This document shows, one piece after another, positions 16,585-25,751 of a DNA stretch of 64,000 nt. The notes beneath the pieces are model-generated. The model was not told the DNA's origin, made no database searches, and was given only the letters and a program-made list of their open reading frames with translations. How positions within the stretch are numbered: the stretch's first letter is position 1; each line of letters starts with the position of its first letter. Source of the DNA: Lentilactobacillus parabuchneri DSM 5707 = NBRC 107865 (GTDB lineage: Bacteria; Bacillota; Bacilli; Lactobacillales; Lactobacillaceae); contig NZ_AZGK01000008.1 of the NCBI RefSeq assembly GCF_001435315.1, positions 32,755 through 96,754 on the forward strand, in the 5' to 3' direction. A program made the position numbers and the translations under genes.

Positions 16585-17895
16585 TTATTTAATGGCCTTT
16601 TGATCCGTCTCGGGTCCAAACAGCCCAACGATGATTGCGGCAATAATCGCCATTGCGGCAATCATATAGTAGATAAATGATGTGGCAACCTGTGTGATCA
16701 TAAATGCAACGAAGATTGGCATTAAGCCATTTAATAGCTTGGAAATCCCATTAGCAATCCCGGCACCACGGAATCTGTGAGCCGTTTCAAATAACTCATT
16801 CGTATAGATGCTAACAACCGAAGCAACCAGAATGTATAACGTGATCGTCAGCAAGAAGCCATTAATCAAAATGCCTGCCGTACTGCGTTCGTATGCATAG
16901 GCAATTCCCAAAATAGCTGTTGCGATAAACGCGGTAACAATTAACTTCTTGCGGCCGGTTTTATCGACTAACAGAGCTCCGATTGCCGCCCCAATTGGAG
17001 CCCCGATCATCATAATAGCGGAAAAGCCAATCGAATCAACAATATTAATTCCCTGCTTCAAAAGTAACGTTGGCACCCAAGATGTGAATGTATATTGGCA
17101 AAGAAGGGTTGCGCTAACCGCGATAATTGCAATGAACAGCCCTTTTGCAAAGGGAATATGAATGACTGGTTCGTCTGGATGAGTCATCTCATCCTTTTCA
17201 TAAAGACCCCGAACAGTTAATTTCTTAATAATAACATTTGCTTCTTCAGTCCGACCCTTGGCAAGAAGCCAGCGGGGTGATTCAGGAAAATGACGACGGG
17301 CAAGCCAAAGCACTAAAGCAAGTGTTCCCATTGTAAGAAACATTGAACGCCAACCAAATCTTGGAATCATGAACGATGCGATCAATAGGGTGATCGGTGC
17401 CCCCGTGTTCGCAACGATGGCGGTCATCCCTGACCAATGTCCTCGCCGTTTGATGGGTGCAAACTCATTAACCACCGCATACCCGGTAACAATTTCTGCT
17501 CCCAGGCCGATGGCAGCAATAAATCTCAGTCCAATCAGAAGCGTCATACTTGGCGCAAACGCCGATAACAATGTAAATACACCGAAAAGTAAAAGATTAA
17601 AGTGGTAGGACAATTTTCGCCCAAAAAAGTCGCCAATGTAGCCGGCTAAAAGTGAACCGATAAAAAGACCTAAAAAGCCACTTGATAGAAAGTATGAACC
17701 TTGGCTAATACTCGCAAATTTTGTCTGAATTAACGTACTATTAATTGCACCAGCCATATAAACATCAGCGGCATCTAGAATCATCCCTGCCCCCGCCAAG
17801 GCAAATACCTTATAAAATAACGGTGTTTCACGTGCCTCATTTAACTGGTTCTCTAACGAATACGCCTGATTGGAACTATACGTGTTATCTGCCAT
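16585..17895 (-). CDS. MFS transporter, sugar/organic acid porter type
   Basis: A 436-aa transporter with 12 predicted transmembrane helices. The 'GYIGDFFGRK' loop between helices 2 and 3 and 'DKTGRKK' between helices 8 and 9 are major-facilitator signatures, and 'ESPRWLLAKGR' near the middle is the mark of the sugar/metabolite-H+ group that includes aromatic acid and niacin carriers. I chose the ATG at 17895 (MADNTYSS) with GGAGGA seven bases upstream over an earlier in-frame ATG. It is the third gene after two ICL/PEP-mutase superfamily genes under a T-box riboswitch, so it probably imports a carboxylic acid handled by those enzymes. Substrate not assignable. Confidence 0.85.
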   Translation of the reverse strand: MADNTYSSNQAYSLENQLNEARETPLFYKVFALAGAGMILDAADVYMAGAINSTLIQTKFASISQGSYFLSSGFLGLFIGSLLAGYIGDFFGRKLSYHFNLLLFGVFTLLSAFAPSMTLLIGLRFIAAIGLGAEIVTGYAVVNEFAPIKRRGHWSGMTAIVANTGAPITLLIASFMIPRFGWRSMFLTMGTLALVLWLARRHFPESPRWLLAKGRTEEANVIIKKLTVRGLYEKDEMTHPDEPVIHIPFAKGLFIAIIAVSATLLCQYTFTSWVPTLLLKQGINIVDSIGFSAIMMIGAPIGAAIGALLVDKTGRKKLIVTAFIATAILGIAYAYERSTAGILINGFLLTITLYILVASVVSIYTNELFETAHRFRGAGIANGISKLLNGLMPIFVAFMITQVATSFIYYMIAAMAIIAAIIVGLFGPETDQKAIK

Positions 17896-18014
17896 AATTA
17901 AATCCTCCATTACTATGTGTGCCTGCCATCTCAACTATTAACTATGTTCGTCGATCTATGTGTTGATGAAACCAATTGAAAAGTTATGTGTGATGGAACA
18001 AAATAAGCATTGCT

Positions 18015-18920
18015 TTAAGACATATACGTCCGGGCCATCTTTTCAGGTGAATATTCCGCATCCCTTGCGTTAACACGGTCCAGTCCTACAAATTCATTGA
18101 ACTTTGGAAAAGTGATCATTCGATCCTTGTATGCTTTAGTCGACCCATCACGTTTCAAAGTTTCAAGTAACGTCTTTTCAGCGTATGCCTGCGTATAGGT
18201 CAATGTGTTTGGATGCACCACGATATTAAAGCCTAATTCCTGTAGATCCTCTTTTTTCGTTAGCGGTGTTTTGCCGTCCTCAATCATGTTGGCCATCAGC
18301 GGTGTGTCAGGAAAGGCTTCATGAATCTTTTCCAATTCTGCAACGCTTTGTGGCGCTTCAATAAATATAAAATCGGCGCCCGCGGCACGATACCGTTTAC
18401 TACGGGCAATTGCGTCATCCAAGCCATAAACTGCACGGGCATCAGTTCTCGACATAATCAAAAAGTCATCGTGTTTACGCGCTGATTTTGCAGCTCGCAG
18501 CTTAGCTTCAAGAACTTCCGTCGGTTCAACTTTTTTACCATCCATGTGTCCACACCGTTTAGGCCAAACCTGATCTTCGATAAACATCCCCGCTGCCCCG
18601 ATCGCTTCATAACTTTCGACAGTTCGCTTAATATTATCGAGATCACCATACCCCGTATCTGCGTCGGCAAATACCGGAACATTAACTGCATTAATAATCT
18701 GCCGACATCGTTCAAGTGAAAGGCCAAAGTCCGCAATTCCTCGATCCGGCATGGCCAAAGCTGACGCGCTTGTGGCATATCCAGCTGAAAATATCGCTTG
18801 AGCCCCTTCGGCTTCAGCAATTTTGGCAGCTAAAGCATCTGGTGCGACCATCATCTCAACGATGTTGCCGCTCATGACTTCTTTATTAAATTGATGACGC
18901 ATCTTATTATTTTTCAGCAT
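18015..18920 (-). CDS. isocitrate lyase/PEP mutase superfamily C-C lyase
   Basis: A 301-aa (beta/alpha)8 enzyme of the methylisocitrate lyase branch. The Mg2+ site 'DADTGYG' is at 86-92 and the gating-loop motif 'KRCGH' with catalytic Cys is at 121-125, followed by 'MDGKK'. The KRCGH loop marks lyases (methylisocitrate, dimethylmalate, oxaloacetate-type) rather than PEP mutase, which lacks that cysteine. It probably splits a substituted malate or citrate-like acid into a keto acid and a second acid. The start at 18920 has GGAGG upstream and overlaps the end of the preceding gene by 14 bases, showing coupling. No citrate-type synthase is visible nearby, so the substrate may be imported by the downstream MFS carrier. 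Confidence 0.85.
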   Translation of the reverse strand: MLKNNKMRHQFNKEVMSGNIVEMMVAPDALAAKIAEAEGAQAIFSAGYATSASALAMPDRGIADFGLSLERCRQIINAVNVPVFADADTGYGDLDNIKRTVESYEAIGAAGMFIEDQVWPKRCGHMDGKKVEPTEVLEAKLRAAKSARKHDDFLIMSRTDARAVYGLDDAIARSKRYRAAGADFIFIEAPQSVAELEKIHEAFPDTPLMANMIEDGKTPLTKKEDLQELGFNIVVHPNTLTYTQAYAEKTLLETLKRDGSTKAYKDRMITFPKFNEFVGLDRVNARDAEYSPEKMARTYMS

Positions 18921-19653
18921 AAGTGATGCCTCCTTGTTTGATTAATTTGATTGCATCTGACTGCGCGTTCTTAATTGCACTCGTTAAACTTCCCTTGTCC
19001 AGCCAGCCAGAAATCCCGGTAATTTGGGTCATTCCCGGGGTCCAAGTTTCCATTAGCGGCAATGGTAACTGTCGTTCAGTCAGTTGAGCTAATTGATCGA
19101 TATCGTAATGATCAATGGCAATTGCATCAGCGCCAGCCTTTGCCAGATATCCAATTCGTTGAATAATACCCTCAATTCCATAAGATTGAATTCCTTCTAG
19201 CTTGATCCAAATTTGGGTGTCCGAATTTTCCAAGGCGTCCTTGGCTGCCCTCAACTTACCAATCAAGTCCTCTGGTGTTGTGGTGTGGGGCTCCGCCGTT
19301 GTGTGAGCAGGGTATGTCTGGTCATTCAACAATAAAATGTCTCCACCTGATCGTTCCAGTTCCATTGCCGAATAGTAGGTATTGAGAGGATTGCCAAACC
19401 CTGACTGCAGATCGGCAATCAACCGCCCGGTCTTTTTTAAACGCATGTCCCGCAAGAATTTCGCATATTCAGACAATGTCAGCATGCCTTGCGAATCCTC
19501 GGCTATCAATGTATTGGCTGTCAAAGTGCCATCAATTAAAATTGCTGGAAAGCCTTCATCACTTAACATCCTGAAAGTATTCCCGTCACCTGAAGCAGGG
19601 ATAATTGTGTCGGGATGTTGATCTAGATAGGTTAATAAATTAGTTTGAGTCAT
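18907..19653 (-). CDS. divergent isocitrate lyase/PEP mutase superfamily protein
   Basis: A 248-aa protein of the same superfamily as its downstream neighbour, recognisable by 'FPAILIDGTLTAN', 'RLIADLQSGFGNP' (in place of DADTGYG) and the later 'IKLEG' strand. It lacks the KRCGH loop, having 'DQTYPAHTT' instead, and one of the metal-binding Asp positions is changed. It therefore may have a different reaction, such as phosphonopyruvate or oxaloacetate chemistry, or be a non-catalytic partner. The ATG at 19653 follows GGAGGAAT. It is the first gene after the T-box leader and overlaps the next gene by 14 bases, so the two are likely used together, possibly as a complex. Confidence 0.7.
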   Translation of the reverse strand: MTQTNLLTYLDQHPDTIIPASGDGNTFRMLSDEGFPAILIDGTLTANTLIAEDSQGMLTLSEYAKFLRDMRLKKTGRLIADLQSGFGNPLNTYYSAMELERSGGDILLLNDQTYPAHTTAEPHTTTPEDLIGKLRAAKDALENSDTQIWIKLEGIQSYGIEGIIQRIGYLAKAGADAIAIDHYDIDQLAQLTERQLPLPLMETWTPGMTQITGISGWLDKGSLTSAIKNAQSDAIKLIKQGGITYAEK

Positions 19654-19696
19654 TGTGATTCCTCCAATCAATTATGTGTAGAAAAATGAGAAAATA

Positions 19697-19995
19697 AAAA
19701 ATGCGTCCTTCGAATCAACTTCGAAGGGCGCATTTTAAAATAGATGCACGGTACCACCTTGATTTATCGAATTAAACCATTCAATTCAATTCGATCTTAA
19801 CGAACACAATTTATAAAATTGTAGTCGCTGGCCTTTTAATGGTGGCATCCAGTAAACACTCAGGGATCGCATCTACAGCTCCAAGCCTACTTTCAATCAT
19901 GAATTGCAATTTCCTTTCACCAACCGGAAACTCTCTAAATGCAATTAATAATTTACTCCCGCTTTTCATCGCTTTTCTCAACGTTTTCTAATTGA
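19697..19995 (-). promoter_or_regulatory. T-box riboswitch controlling the ICL-family/MFS operon
   Basis: The minus-strand leader contains the apical Stem I motif AGAGAG followed by GGTTGGTG, a loop-E AGTA, and the T-box AAGGTGGTACCGTG (19746-19760). It ends in a terminator (GCGCCCTTCGAA with TTCGAAGGACGC plus a T run, 19697-19735). This senses uncharged tRNA and lets transcription proceed on starvation. The specifier is not certain: my folding places GUA (Val) or AGU (Ser) opposite the AGTA. The remaining part of the 452-base gap (19996-20105) holds the promoter. Confidence 0.9.
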
Positions 19996-20000
19996 ATAGT

Positions 20001-20029
20001 ATCTTAACTCATTGAATTTTAATTGTAAA
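20001..20029 (-). promoter_or_regulatory. promoter of the T-box leader
   Basis: Minus strand TTTACA, 17 bases, TAAGAT. Transcript start near 19994, just before Stem I of the T-box. Confidence 0.7.
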
Positions 20030-20105
20030 GGGATTTTTTACATTCTCACAATTAATCCTTCAAGTCAGATTACAACTAGGCTTCATTCAATGCAGGGAAA
20101 ATCGG

Positions 20106-21995
20106 CTACACCTTAACCACATCATGCTTCTTGATCAACGTGAGCAATTCCTCAATATCCCCGGAATAGACTTCCCCGATATTTCCAATTCGGAAACTAT
20201 CAATATTGGAAACTTTTCCTGGATAAATGATGAATCCATTTTGCTTGAGATATTCGTACAAGCTACGGAAATCAAAATCGGCCGTGGGGTACTTAAATGA
20301 CGTAATGATCGGTGACTGAACGGCCTCATCAATAACCGGCTGATAACCGATTTCAATCATTCCTGCCCGCAGCATCTTCTCGTTTTGAGTGTATCGGGCA
20401 TTACGCCCCGAAACGCCGCCTTCAGCATCCAGCTCACGTAATGCTTGAAGAAATGCGTAGACCACGTGGGTTGGGGACGTGAACCGCCATTTGCCATCAT
20501 TGTCTTCAAAGCACTTATATTGATCGTACAAATCAAGTGCCAAAGAACGGGCATTGCCGGCTGTTTCATCAATGACAGCCTTTCTGGCAATCACCAGCCC
20601 AAAGCCGGGAACGCCTTGAATACATTTATTTGAGCTGCTAATCAAATAATCAATTTCACTTTTCTCAACATCAATCGGCACGCCGCCAAAGCTCGACATT
20701 GCGTCAACGATCGTCGTAATCCCTTTGGCATGAACTTTAGGGATGATGGTTTCAATTGGATTCAGGATTCCAGTCGTTGTTTCGCAATGAACAATCGCAA
20801 AATGGGTCACTTCCGGATGCGCATCGAGAGCCCTTTTGATCTGATGCCAATCGGTAATTTCATCTTCTCGAAAGTTCAAATCAACGTGTTTAATATCAAG
20901 GTAATCGGCGATTTGAGCCATTCGTTGGCCATAGGCACCGTTAATGGCAATCATCAAAACTGCCGACTGCTTTGGGACCGCCGTTCCAATTGTTGATTCC
21001 ACGGCAAACGTGCCGCTTCCCTGCATCAACACAGCGGTGTAGTTTGCGCTCGAGACATTTGCCAACTTCAACAACGCTTGTCGAACTGCTTGGGTGTCGG
21101 CTTTATATTCATCATCCCAAGTACCATGGTCGACCAACATTTGTTTCTTAACAACTGGACTCGTTGTCAGTGGCCCCGGTGTCAGTAAAATTGGTGCCGG
21201 TTGTGGCTCATATTTTTGGTCGGTATCAATTGCTGAAATCAGATTAATTAAATCCTGAAGATTATCAATCACGTAATCAGCGCCGGCATTTTCTAAAATT
21301 GTAATCGCTCGATTCTTGAGCGAATTTTGTTTGGCAATCGACAGACTATTATATTCGTCTTCTGTCAACCCGATTAGGTTGCCGCCTTCAACCACGCCAA
21401 CCGTGATTGCGTGGGCAGCCTTTCCCTCTAAAATATCGTTGACCGTATCGCCAACTTTAATCACGGAATGAGGGCCTTCAACGCCCATTTTATCCATGGC
21501 ATAAAGCAGCATATCAGGATTTGGCCGTCCGATGCCGTTTGTGAGGTCGGACGTCACGTTAATTTCCGGTGTGTAGCCCTGCTTGGCGGCCAGTGGAATC
21601 ACATGGCCGAGCATCTCACTTGTATAGCCGGTTGTCGATGCATATTTAATGCCCCGCTGTTGACAGTATGCGACTAGCTCCACCAGCCCGGATTTGAGTT
21701 GGCTTGTCTTTGCCAATACCTGAACAATTTCTGTTTGAAACCGCCGGTAAATTTGGTCCACCGCTTGTGAAATTGAGTCGTTGGGATGCTTTTCTCGCCA
21801 CTTGTCTTGAACATCTGGTTTTGCCATGATCTTTTTAACGTGATCCAGCTTATCCAAGCCCAAGTCTGCGCGAATCTCTGCAGTCGGAACCGTAATTCCG
21901 AAGCTCTCAAATGCTTGTTGGAAGGCAATAATTGGTGCCTGACTGCCGTAATCAACCGTGGTGCCTGCCCAATCAAATACAATTGCTTTTATCAT
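20106..21995 (-). CDS. fused phosphonoacetaldehyde hydrolase (PhnX) and 2-aminoethylphosphonate-pyruvate transaminase (PhnW)
   Basis: A 629-aa two-domain enzyme. Residues 1 to about 265 are a HAD-superfamily phosphonatase: nucleophile Asp8 in 'FDWAGTT', the Schiff-base lysine Lys49 in 'LGLDKLDHV' that is unique to phosphonatase, and 'KVGDTVNDI' for Mg2+. Residues from about 270 form a class V aminotransferase: 'ILLTPGPLTTS', 'MQGSGTFAVE', 'DAMSSFGG' and the PLP lysine Lys457 in 'SSNKCIQG'. PhnW converts 2-aminoethylphosphonate and pyruvate to phosphonoacetaldehyde and alanine; PhnX splits that to acetaldehyde and phosphate. Both halves look catalytically complete. Last gene of the phn import operon. 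The fusion would channel a reactive aldehyde. Confidence 0.95.
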   Translation of the reverse strand: MIKAIVFDWAGTTVDYGSQAPIIAFQQAFESFGITVPTAEIRADLGLDKLDHVKKIMAKPDVQDKWREKHPNDSISQAVDQIYRRFQTEIVQVLAKTSQLKSGLVELVAYCQQRGIKYASTTGYTSEMLGHVIPLAAKQGYTPEINVTSDLTNGIGRPNPDMLLYAMDKMGVEGPHSVIKVGDTVNDILEGKAAHAITVGVVEGGNLIGLTEDEYNSLSIAKQNSLKNRAITILENAGADYVIDNLQDLINLISAIDTDQKYEPQPAPILLTPGPLTTSPVVKKQMLVDHGTWDDEYKADTQAVRQALLKLANVSSANYTAVLMQGSGTFAVESTIGTAVPKQSAVLMIAINGAYGQRMAQIADYLDIKHVDLNFREDEITDWHQIKRALDAHPEVTHFAIVHCETTTGILNPIETIIPKVHAKGITTIVDAMSSFGGVPIDVEKSEIDYLISSSNKCIQGVPGFGLVIARKAVIDETAGNARSLALDLYDQYKCFEDNDGKWRFTSPTHVVYAFLQALRELDAEGGVSGRNARYTQNEKMLRAGMIEIGYQPVIDEAVQSPIITSFKYPTADFDFRSLYEYLKQNGFIIYPGKVSNIDSFRIGNIGEVYSGDIEELLTLIKKHDVVKV

Positions 21996-22020
21996 AATTT
22001 TATCTCCTTACTTGATTGAC

Positions 22021-22893
22021 TTACTTAGTTGCTCGTTTGATATAGCGACTTCTTAATTTATAGGAAATAATTTCCAGTGGAATGGTAAATGCCAGTATCA
22101 GGTAAACAATCATGCCGACCTCGTGAAAATCAAAGTAAAAGCCACTTGCCATAAATAGCTGGTAGCTGATTCCACCCGCTCCGGCCGCAGCACCCACCGC
22201 AACCGCGTTGGCAAAATTGATTTCAAACCGGATAAACGTCCAGCTTAACAAGCTTGAGGCAATCGTTGGAAAAATAACCTGGCTGACCAAGGGCCAAAAG
22301 CCAACGCCCATCGCCCGCAAAGCGGATAAGGTGTCACCGGAAATTTCATCAATACTATCGGCATAAACTTTAACCAAATACGCGACGCTGTGAAATGTTA
22401 ATCCAATGACAGCAGCGTTAGCGCCTAATCCAAGGGCAACCGAATAAATTAATACCCAAAGGATCGTTGGAATTGCCCGAATCAATGCCATAACCGTCTG
22501 AACAATATTAATTAACCAGGTTGGTGCGAGATTTCTCGCGGCCATCAAGGCGATGAAAAAGGCAATGACAGCGCCGACCAAGGTCGTGAGAAAGGCGAGT
22601 GCAATACTTTGAAACAGTGCCACCATCAAGCTTTCCATGGTGGTATTGGAAGGTGCCGGCTGAAGCATCATAATTCGCAAATTATCCAACAAGCCACTCG
22701 TTGCGACGGCCAAATTGACGCCCTTTGGAATGATTGTCGGAATCGTGAGAACCGTGGTGAACACCAGGATCGCCATGACCAGATAAACCGTGCGCCGGCG
22801 TTTATCCTTCAGTCGAAGCGGCAGCTTAAATTTAGTCATTGGCTGCGAAGCTTCGGGTGTCATCTCCAGTCCCCTTTCAGGTTTACTGATCAT
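22021..22893 (-). CDS. phnE: phosphonate ABC transporter permease (second PhnE)
   Basis: A 290-aa permease with about six membrane helices and the binding-protein-dependent transport loop 'DEISGDTLSALRAMGVG' that contacts the ATPase. It pairs with the other PhnE-like subunit encoded immediately upstream. Its ATG overlaps the upstream stop (ATGA), so the two are co-translated. A basic N-terminal segment of about 30 residues precedes the first helix. With PhnC and PhnD it forms a phosphonate/phosphate-ester importer feeding the PhnX-PhnW enzyme. Confidence 0.92.
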   Translation of the reverse strand: MISKPERGLEMTPEASQPMTKFKLPLRLKDKRRRTVYLVMAILVFTTVLTIPTIIPKGVNLAVATSGLLDNLRIMMLQPAPSNTTMESLMVALFQSIALAFLTTLVGAVIAFFIALMAARNLAPTWLINIVQTVMALIRAIPTILWVLIYSVALGLGANAAVIGLTFHSVAYLVKVYADSIDEISGDTLSALRAMGVGFWPLVSQVIFPTIASSLLSWTFIRFEINFANAVAVGAAAGAGGISYQLFMASGFYFDFHEVGMIVYLILAFTIPLEIISYKLRSRYIKRATK

Positions 22894-23693
22894 ATTGCAA
22901 TTCTCCTTTCAACTTGGTTTGAGACCAGTTCAACACCAATCACCAAGACGATGATTGCCAGAACGACCAACCCTGCAGGACCATAACGTAAGCTCTTGAA
23001 ATAAAGGTCAAATACAAACCCAATGCCAGTCCCTGTCAGCAGCCCAACCAAAGTTGCATCCCGCAGATTGTTTTCAATCATATACAGCAGCCACGAGACT
23101 AATGGCGTAGTGATTTCGGGAATTACCGCTTGGGAGATGACTTGGAGATAATTCGCACCGGTTACTTCCAGCGCCTGGATTTTTTCAACGTCGACAGCTT
23201 CGATTGTTTCCATAAATGCCCGGGTTAAAAAGCCGATGCTCAAAAAAAGTAAGGCTAAAAATCCCGTAAAATCATTTTGTTTAAAGGAAAACAACAAGAG
23301 CATTGCCCAGCCAACGATCGGAATGTTTCGCATGATGGAGGCAAATCCCCTAATCAACCAACTGAGTGTTTGACTTGGGCCGGTGGTTTTCGCACCCGCC
23401 AGCGCTAATCCAAGTGCCAAGACGCCGGCAACCGTTGTCGCCGCAACCGACACAATCAACGTCCGTAACAGGGCTTGCAGAATAATGCCCCAATACTGAA
23501 TTGAGTGACTGTTGGGCACAAAGTTCTTAGCCAGCCAGATGATCCCGCGGTCAACGTAAAGAAATGCAGCCGAGTTAAAATTCAAAATCAATGACGCACC
23601 AACATACAAGACAATCATCAGCCCAATCACAATTGATAAATTGAGCCGTTTTCGCATAAAGAACTTGGAACTATCCATTACTTGGTTTTTCAT
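22890..23693 (-). CDS. phnE: phosphonate ABC transporter permease (first PhnE)
   Basis: A 267-aa permease with about six helices and a transport loop ('VDVEKIQALEVTGAN') corresponding to the EAA motif. I chose the ATG at 23693 (MKNQVMDSS), preceded by AGGGGG; upstream in-frame starts lie inside phnC. It starts ten bases after the phnC stop and overlaps the second permease by four bases. The two differ enough to suggest a heterodimeric channel. Confidence 0.92.
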   Translation of the reverse strand: MKNQVMDSSKFFMRKRLNLSIVIGLMIVLYVGASLILNFNSAAFLYVDRGIIWLAKNFVPNSHSIQYWGIILQALLRTLIVSVAATTVAGVLALGLALAGAKTTGPSQTLSWLIRGFASIMRNIPIVGWAMLLLFSFKQNDFTGFLALLFLSIGFLTRAFMETIEAVDVEKIQALEVTGANYLQVISQAVIPEITTPLVSWLLYMIENNLRDATLVGLLTGTGIGFVFDLYFKSLRYGPAGLVVLAIIVLVIGVELVSNQVERRIAI

Positions 23694-23703
23694 AGAATCC
23701 CCC

Positions 23704-24456
23704 CTATGAAGTGACAAACGCACTGTCGCGATATATTCGTTCAATATCTTGACTGGAAGCTTGATCAGCCGGCCCATCGAATACAATGTGGCCGTCATTT
23801 AGGCCAATAATGTGGTCGGCATATTCTTTTGCAATATCGACTTGGTGAAGATTAATCAGCACCAACATTCCCCGTTTTTTGGCAAGCTTTTTTAAAATAT
23901 CCATCACAATGATGGTTGATTTAGGATCCAGTGACGCAATTGGTTCATCACATAAAATCATTTCCGGATGCTGCATCAGCGATCTGGCGATTCCGACCCG
24001 TTGCTTTTGGCCACCGCTTAAATCACTACAGTACTGAAATGCGAAATCCTTCAAACCCACTTCATCTATCAGCTGTAAGGCTTCTTCTTTTTCCTGCTTG
24101 GTGTATAGCGATAAGACACCGGCAATCGTTGATTTTCTGGCAAGTCCGCCGTGAAGCACATTTTCGATTGTCGTCAGCGATTCAATCAAATTATAGTTTT
24201 GAAAGATCATCCCAATCTTTGAACGGATGTGCTTGAGGTCACGTTTGTTAAGTGCGCAGATATCTTGGTCATCAAATCGTATCTGCCCGGAATCATCGGT
24301 AATGAGTTGATTGATACTTCGCAATAGCGTTGTTTTCCCTGCTCCGGAAGGCCCGATGATCACCGTCACCTCTCCTGGCTGGGCAGTAAATGAAACGTCT
24401 TGAAGTGAGCGTTTGCCCCCGTCATAAGTTTTTGTTAACTGTTTAACCTCAAGCAT
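23704..24456 (-). CDS. phnC: phosphonate ABC transporter ATP-binding protein PhnC
   Basis: A 250-aa ABC ATPase with Walker A 'GPSGAGKTT', Q-loop 'MIFQNYNLI', signature 'LSGGQKQRV' and Walker B 'MILCDEPIASLDP'. The 'DEPIASLDP' version is characteristic of PhnC. It energises uptake through the two PhnE permeases. It lies between phnD and the permeases with gaps of about ten bases on each side. Confidence 0.93.
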   Translation of the reverse strand: MLEVKQLTKTYDGGKRSLQDVSFTAQPGEVTVIIGPSGAGKTTLLRSINQLITDDSGQIRFDDQDICALNKRDLKHIRSKIGMIFQNYNLIESLTTIENVLHGGLARKSTIAGVLSLYTKQEKEEALQLIDEVGLKDFAFQYCSDLSGGQKQRVGIARSLMQHPEMILCDEPIASLDPKSTIIVMDILKKLAKKRGMLVLINLHQVDIAKEYADHIIGLNDGHIVFDGPADQASSQDIERIYRDSAFVTS

Positions 24457-24467
24457 ATTAATCTCCT

Positions 24468-25490
24468 TTATTCTCCAAGAATGTCGTGGGTTGGCTTGTA
24501 CCAGGCATCCGTAATCTTGATAAATTGTGTTTTGCCGTCCTTAGTGAATAAGCCACGGACTTTCGCGTTTGCAGGGGCAAAGAACAACTTGTTATTTGTC
24601 ACACTGCTGGATGTCAACTGCTTTTGAATCTTTTCAATATCAGACTTACTAATTGTTTTAGTATTTGCGACCAGTGGTTCGTTTTGAACAGCGTAAGCCG
24701 CGATTGCAACTGATTCCTTACCGCGAACTGCGGTGAACGGTGCGGGGGCGTCTTTGTTAATCTTGAAGATTGCCCCGGCTTTAGTGGCATCATTTTGGAA
24801 CTTACCGTACTGGGTCAAATCCATATCATCAAAGGCTGCCACGTCGGCATCTCCTTTCAGCAGGTTTACCGCTGAGCCTTGGTGTGATTGCCCATAAAGC
24901 ACCTTGCTGAAGAATTTACCGCCGGAAGACAAATCATCGGTACTCTTTAAATTAAATGCCTTCTTGATCGCGCCTGCTGGAATGGCAAAGCCGGAAGTTG
25001 ATGTGTTTGAAACAAATGACATTCGCTTACCCTTGATATTTTTCAACGAATACTTGCCGTTAACTTTGTACTTAGCTGCCTGGGCTTTTGGTACCATGAT
25101 GTAACTGTGATAGTAGGCGTCTTTTAACGTGCCGGACTTACCAGAATACGTCACCATCGGAACCACGGTCTTGCTTTGTTTGTGTGCCTGGACGTAACCA
25201 TCGGGGCCCATCAGCCCAATCTGCGCTTTCCCGGTTGCGATCGCTTGAATGGCCACGTTATAATCAGTCGTCGTTTCAACGTTGACCTTTTTGCCGGTCG
25301 CCTTGTGAATCTCTTGGGTCAAGGCTTTTCTGGCAGCGTCTTCTTCCTTGGCAGAATCACTGGGCAAAAACACAACATTTAACGTGTTGGATTTCTTGCC
25401 GGTGCTTGCAACCGGACTCCCACAAGCTGATAACGAAAGTGCAACCCCTAACAATCCCATCGCCATAACGGACTTTCTTAACATACTCAT
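24468..25490 (-). CDS. phnD: phosphonate-binding lipoprotein PhnD
   Basis: A 340-aa substrate-binding lipoprotein. The signal peptide ends in lipobox 'LSAC' (Cys near residue 23), followed by the PhnD fold: 'LNVVFLPSDSAKEEDAARKAL', 'IGLMGPDGYV', 'KRMSFVSNTSTSGFAIP' and 'VAAFDDMDL'. These correspond to the loops that hold the phosphonate group and the amine. The start is the ATG at 25490 with GAGGAG upstream. First gene of the phn operon. The likely ligand, given the fused PhnX-PhnW gene, is 2-aminoethylphosphonate. I found no clear promoter in the 260 bases upstream; the other feature there is the terminator of the next gene. Confidence 0.93.
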   Translation of the reverse strand: MSMLRKSVMAMGLLGVALSLSACGSPVASTGKKSNTLNVVFLPSDSAKEEDAARKALTQEIHKATGKKVNVETTTDYNVAIQAIATGKAQIGLMGPDGYVQAHKQSKTVVPMVTYSGKSGTLKDAYYHSYIMVPKAQAAKYKVNGKYSLKNIKGKRMSFVSNTSTSGFAIPAGAIKKAFNLKSTDDLSSGGKFFSKVLYGQSHQGSAVNLLKGDADVAAFDDMDLTQYGKFQNDATKAGAIFKINKDAPAPFTAVRGKESVAIAAYAVQNEPLVANTKTISKSDIEKIQKQLTSSSVTNNKLFFAPANAKVRGLFTKDGKTQFIKITDAWYKPTHDILGE

Positions 25491-25682
25491 TTTTAAGCTC
25501 CTCATTATCTTTTTTTGTTTTGCTAATTTAGTTTAATCGATGAAGGTAAATCGCCTGTGTATTTTTTGTAAGCAAATTGTTAACGTTTTGGATAGAAATG
25601 TAAATTTTTGATAATACCAAGTGGCCCTTTCACTATTAAATAATGTTTTCGATGTCAAAGTGCTTAAAATGACATCGAGAAC

Positions 25683-25728
25683 AAAAAAAGCATCAAACCA
25701 TTTCAGTTAAACAAAATGGTTTGACGCC
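25683..25728 (-). terminator. terminator of the dehydrogenase gene
   Basis: GCGTCAAACCATT pairs with AATGGTTTGATGC (one G-U pair), then seven T on the minus strand. Confidence 0.9.
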
Positions 25729-25751
25729 TTTTATGATGCTGTTTTAATTTT

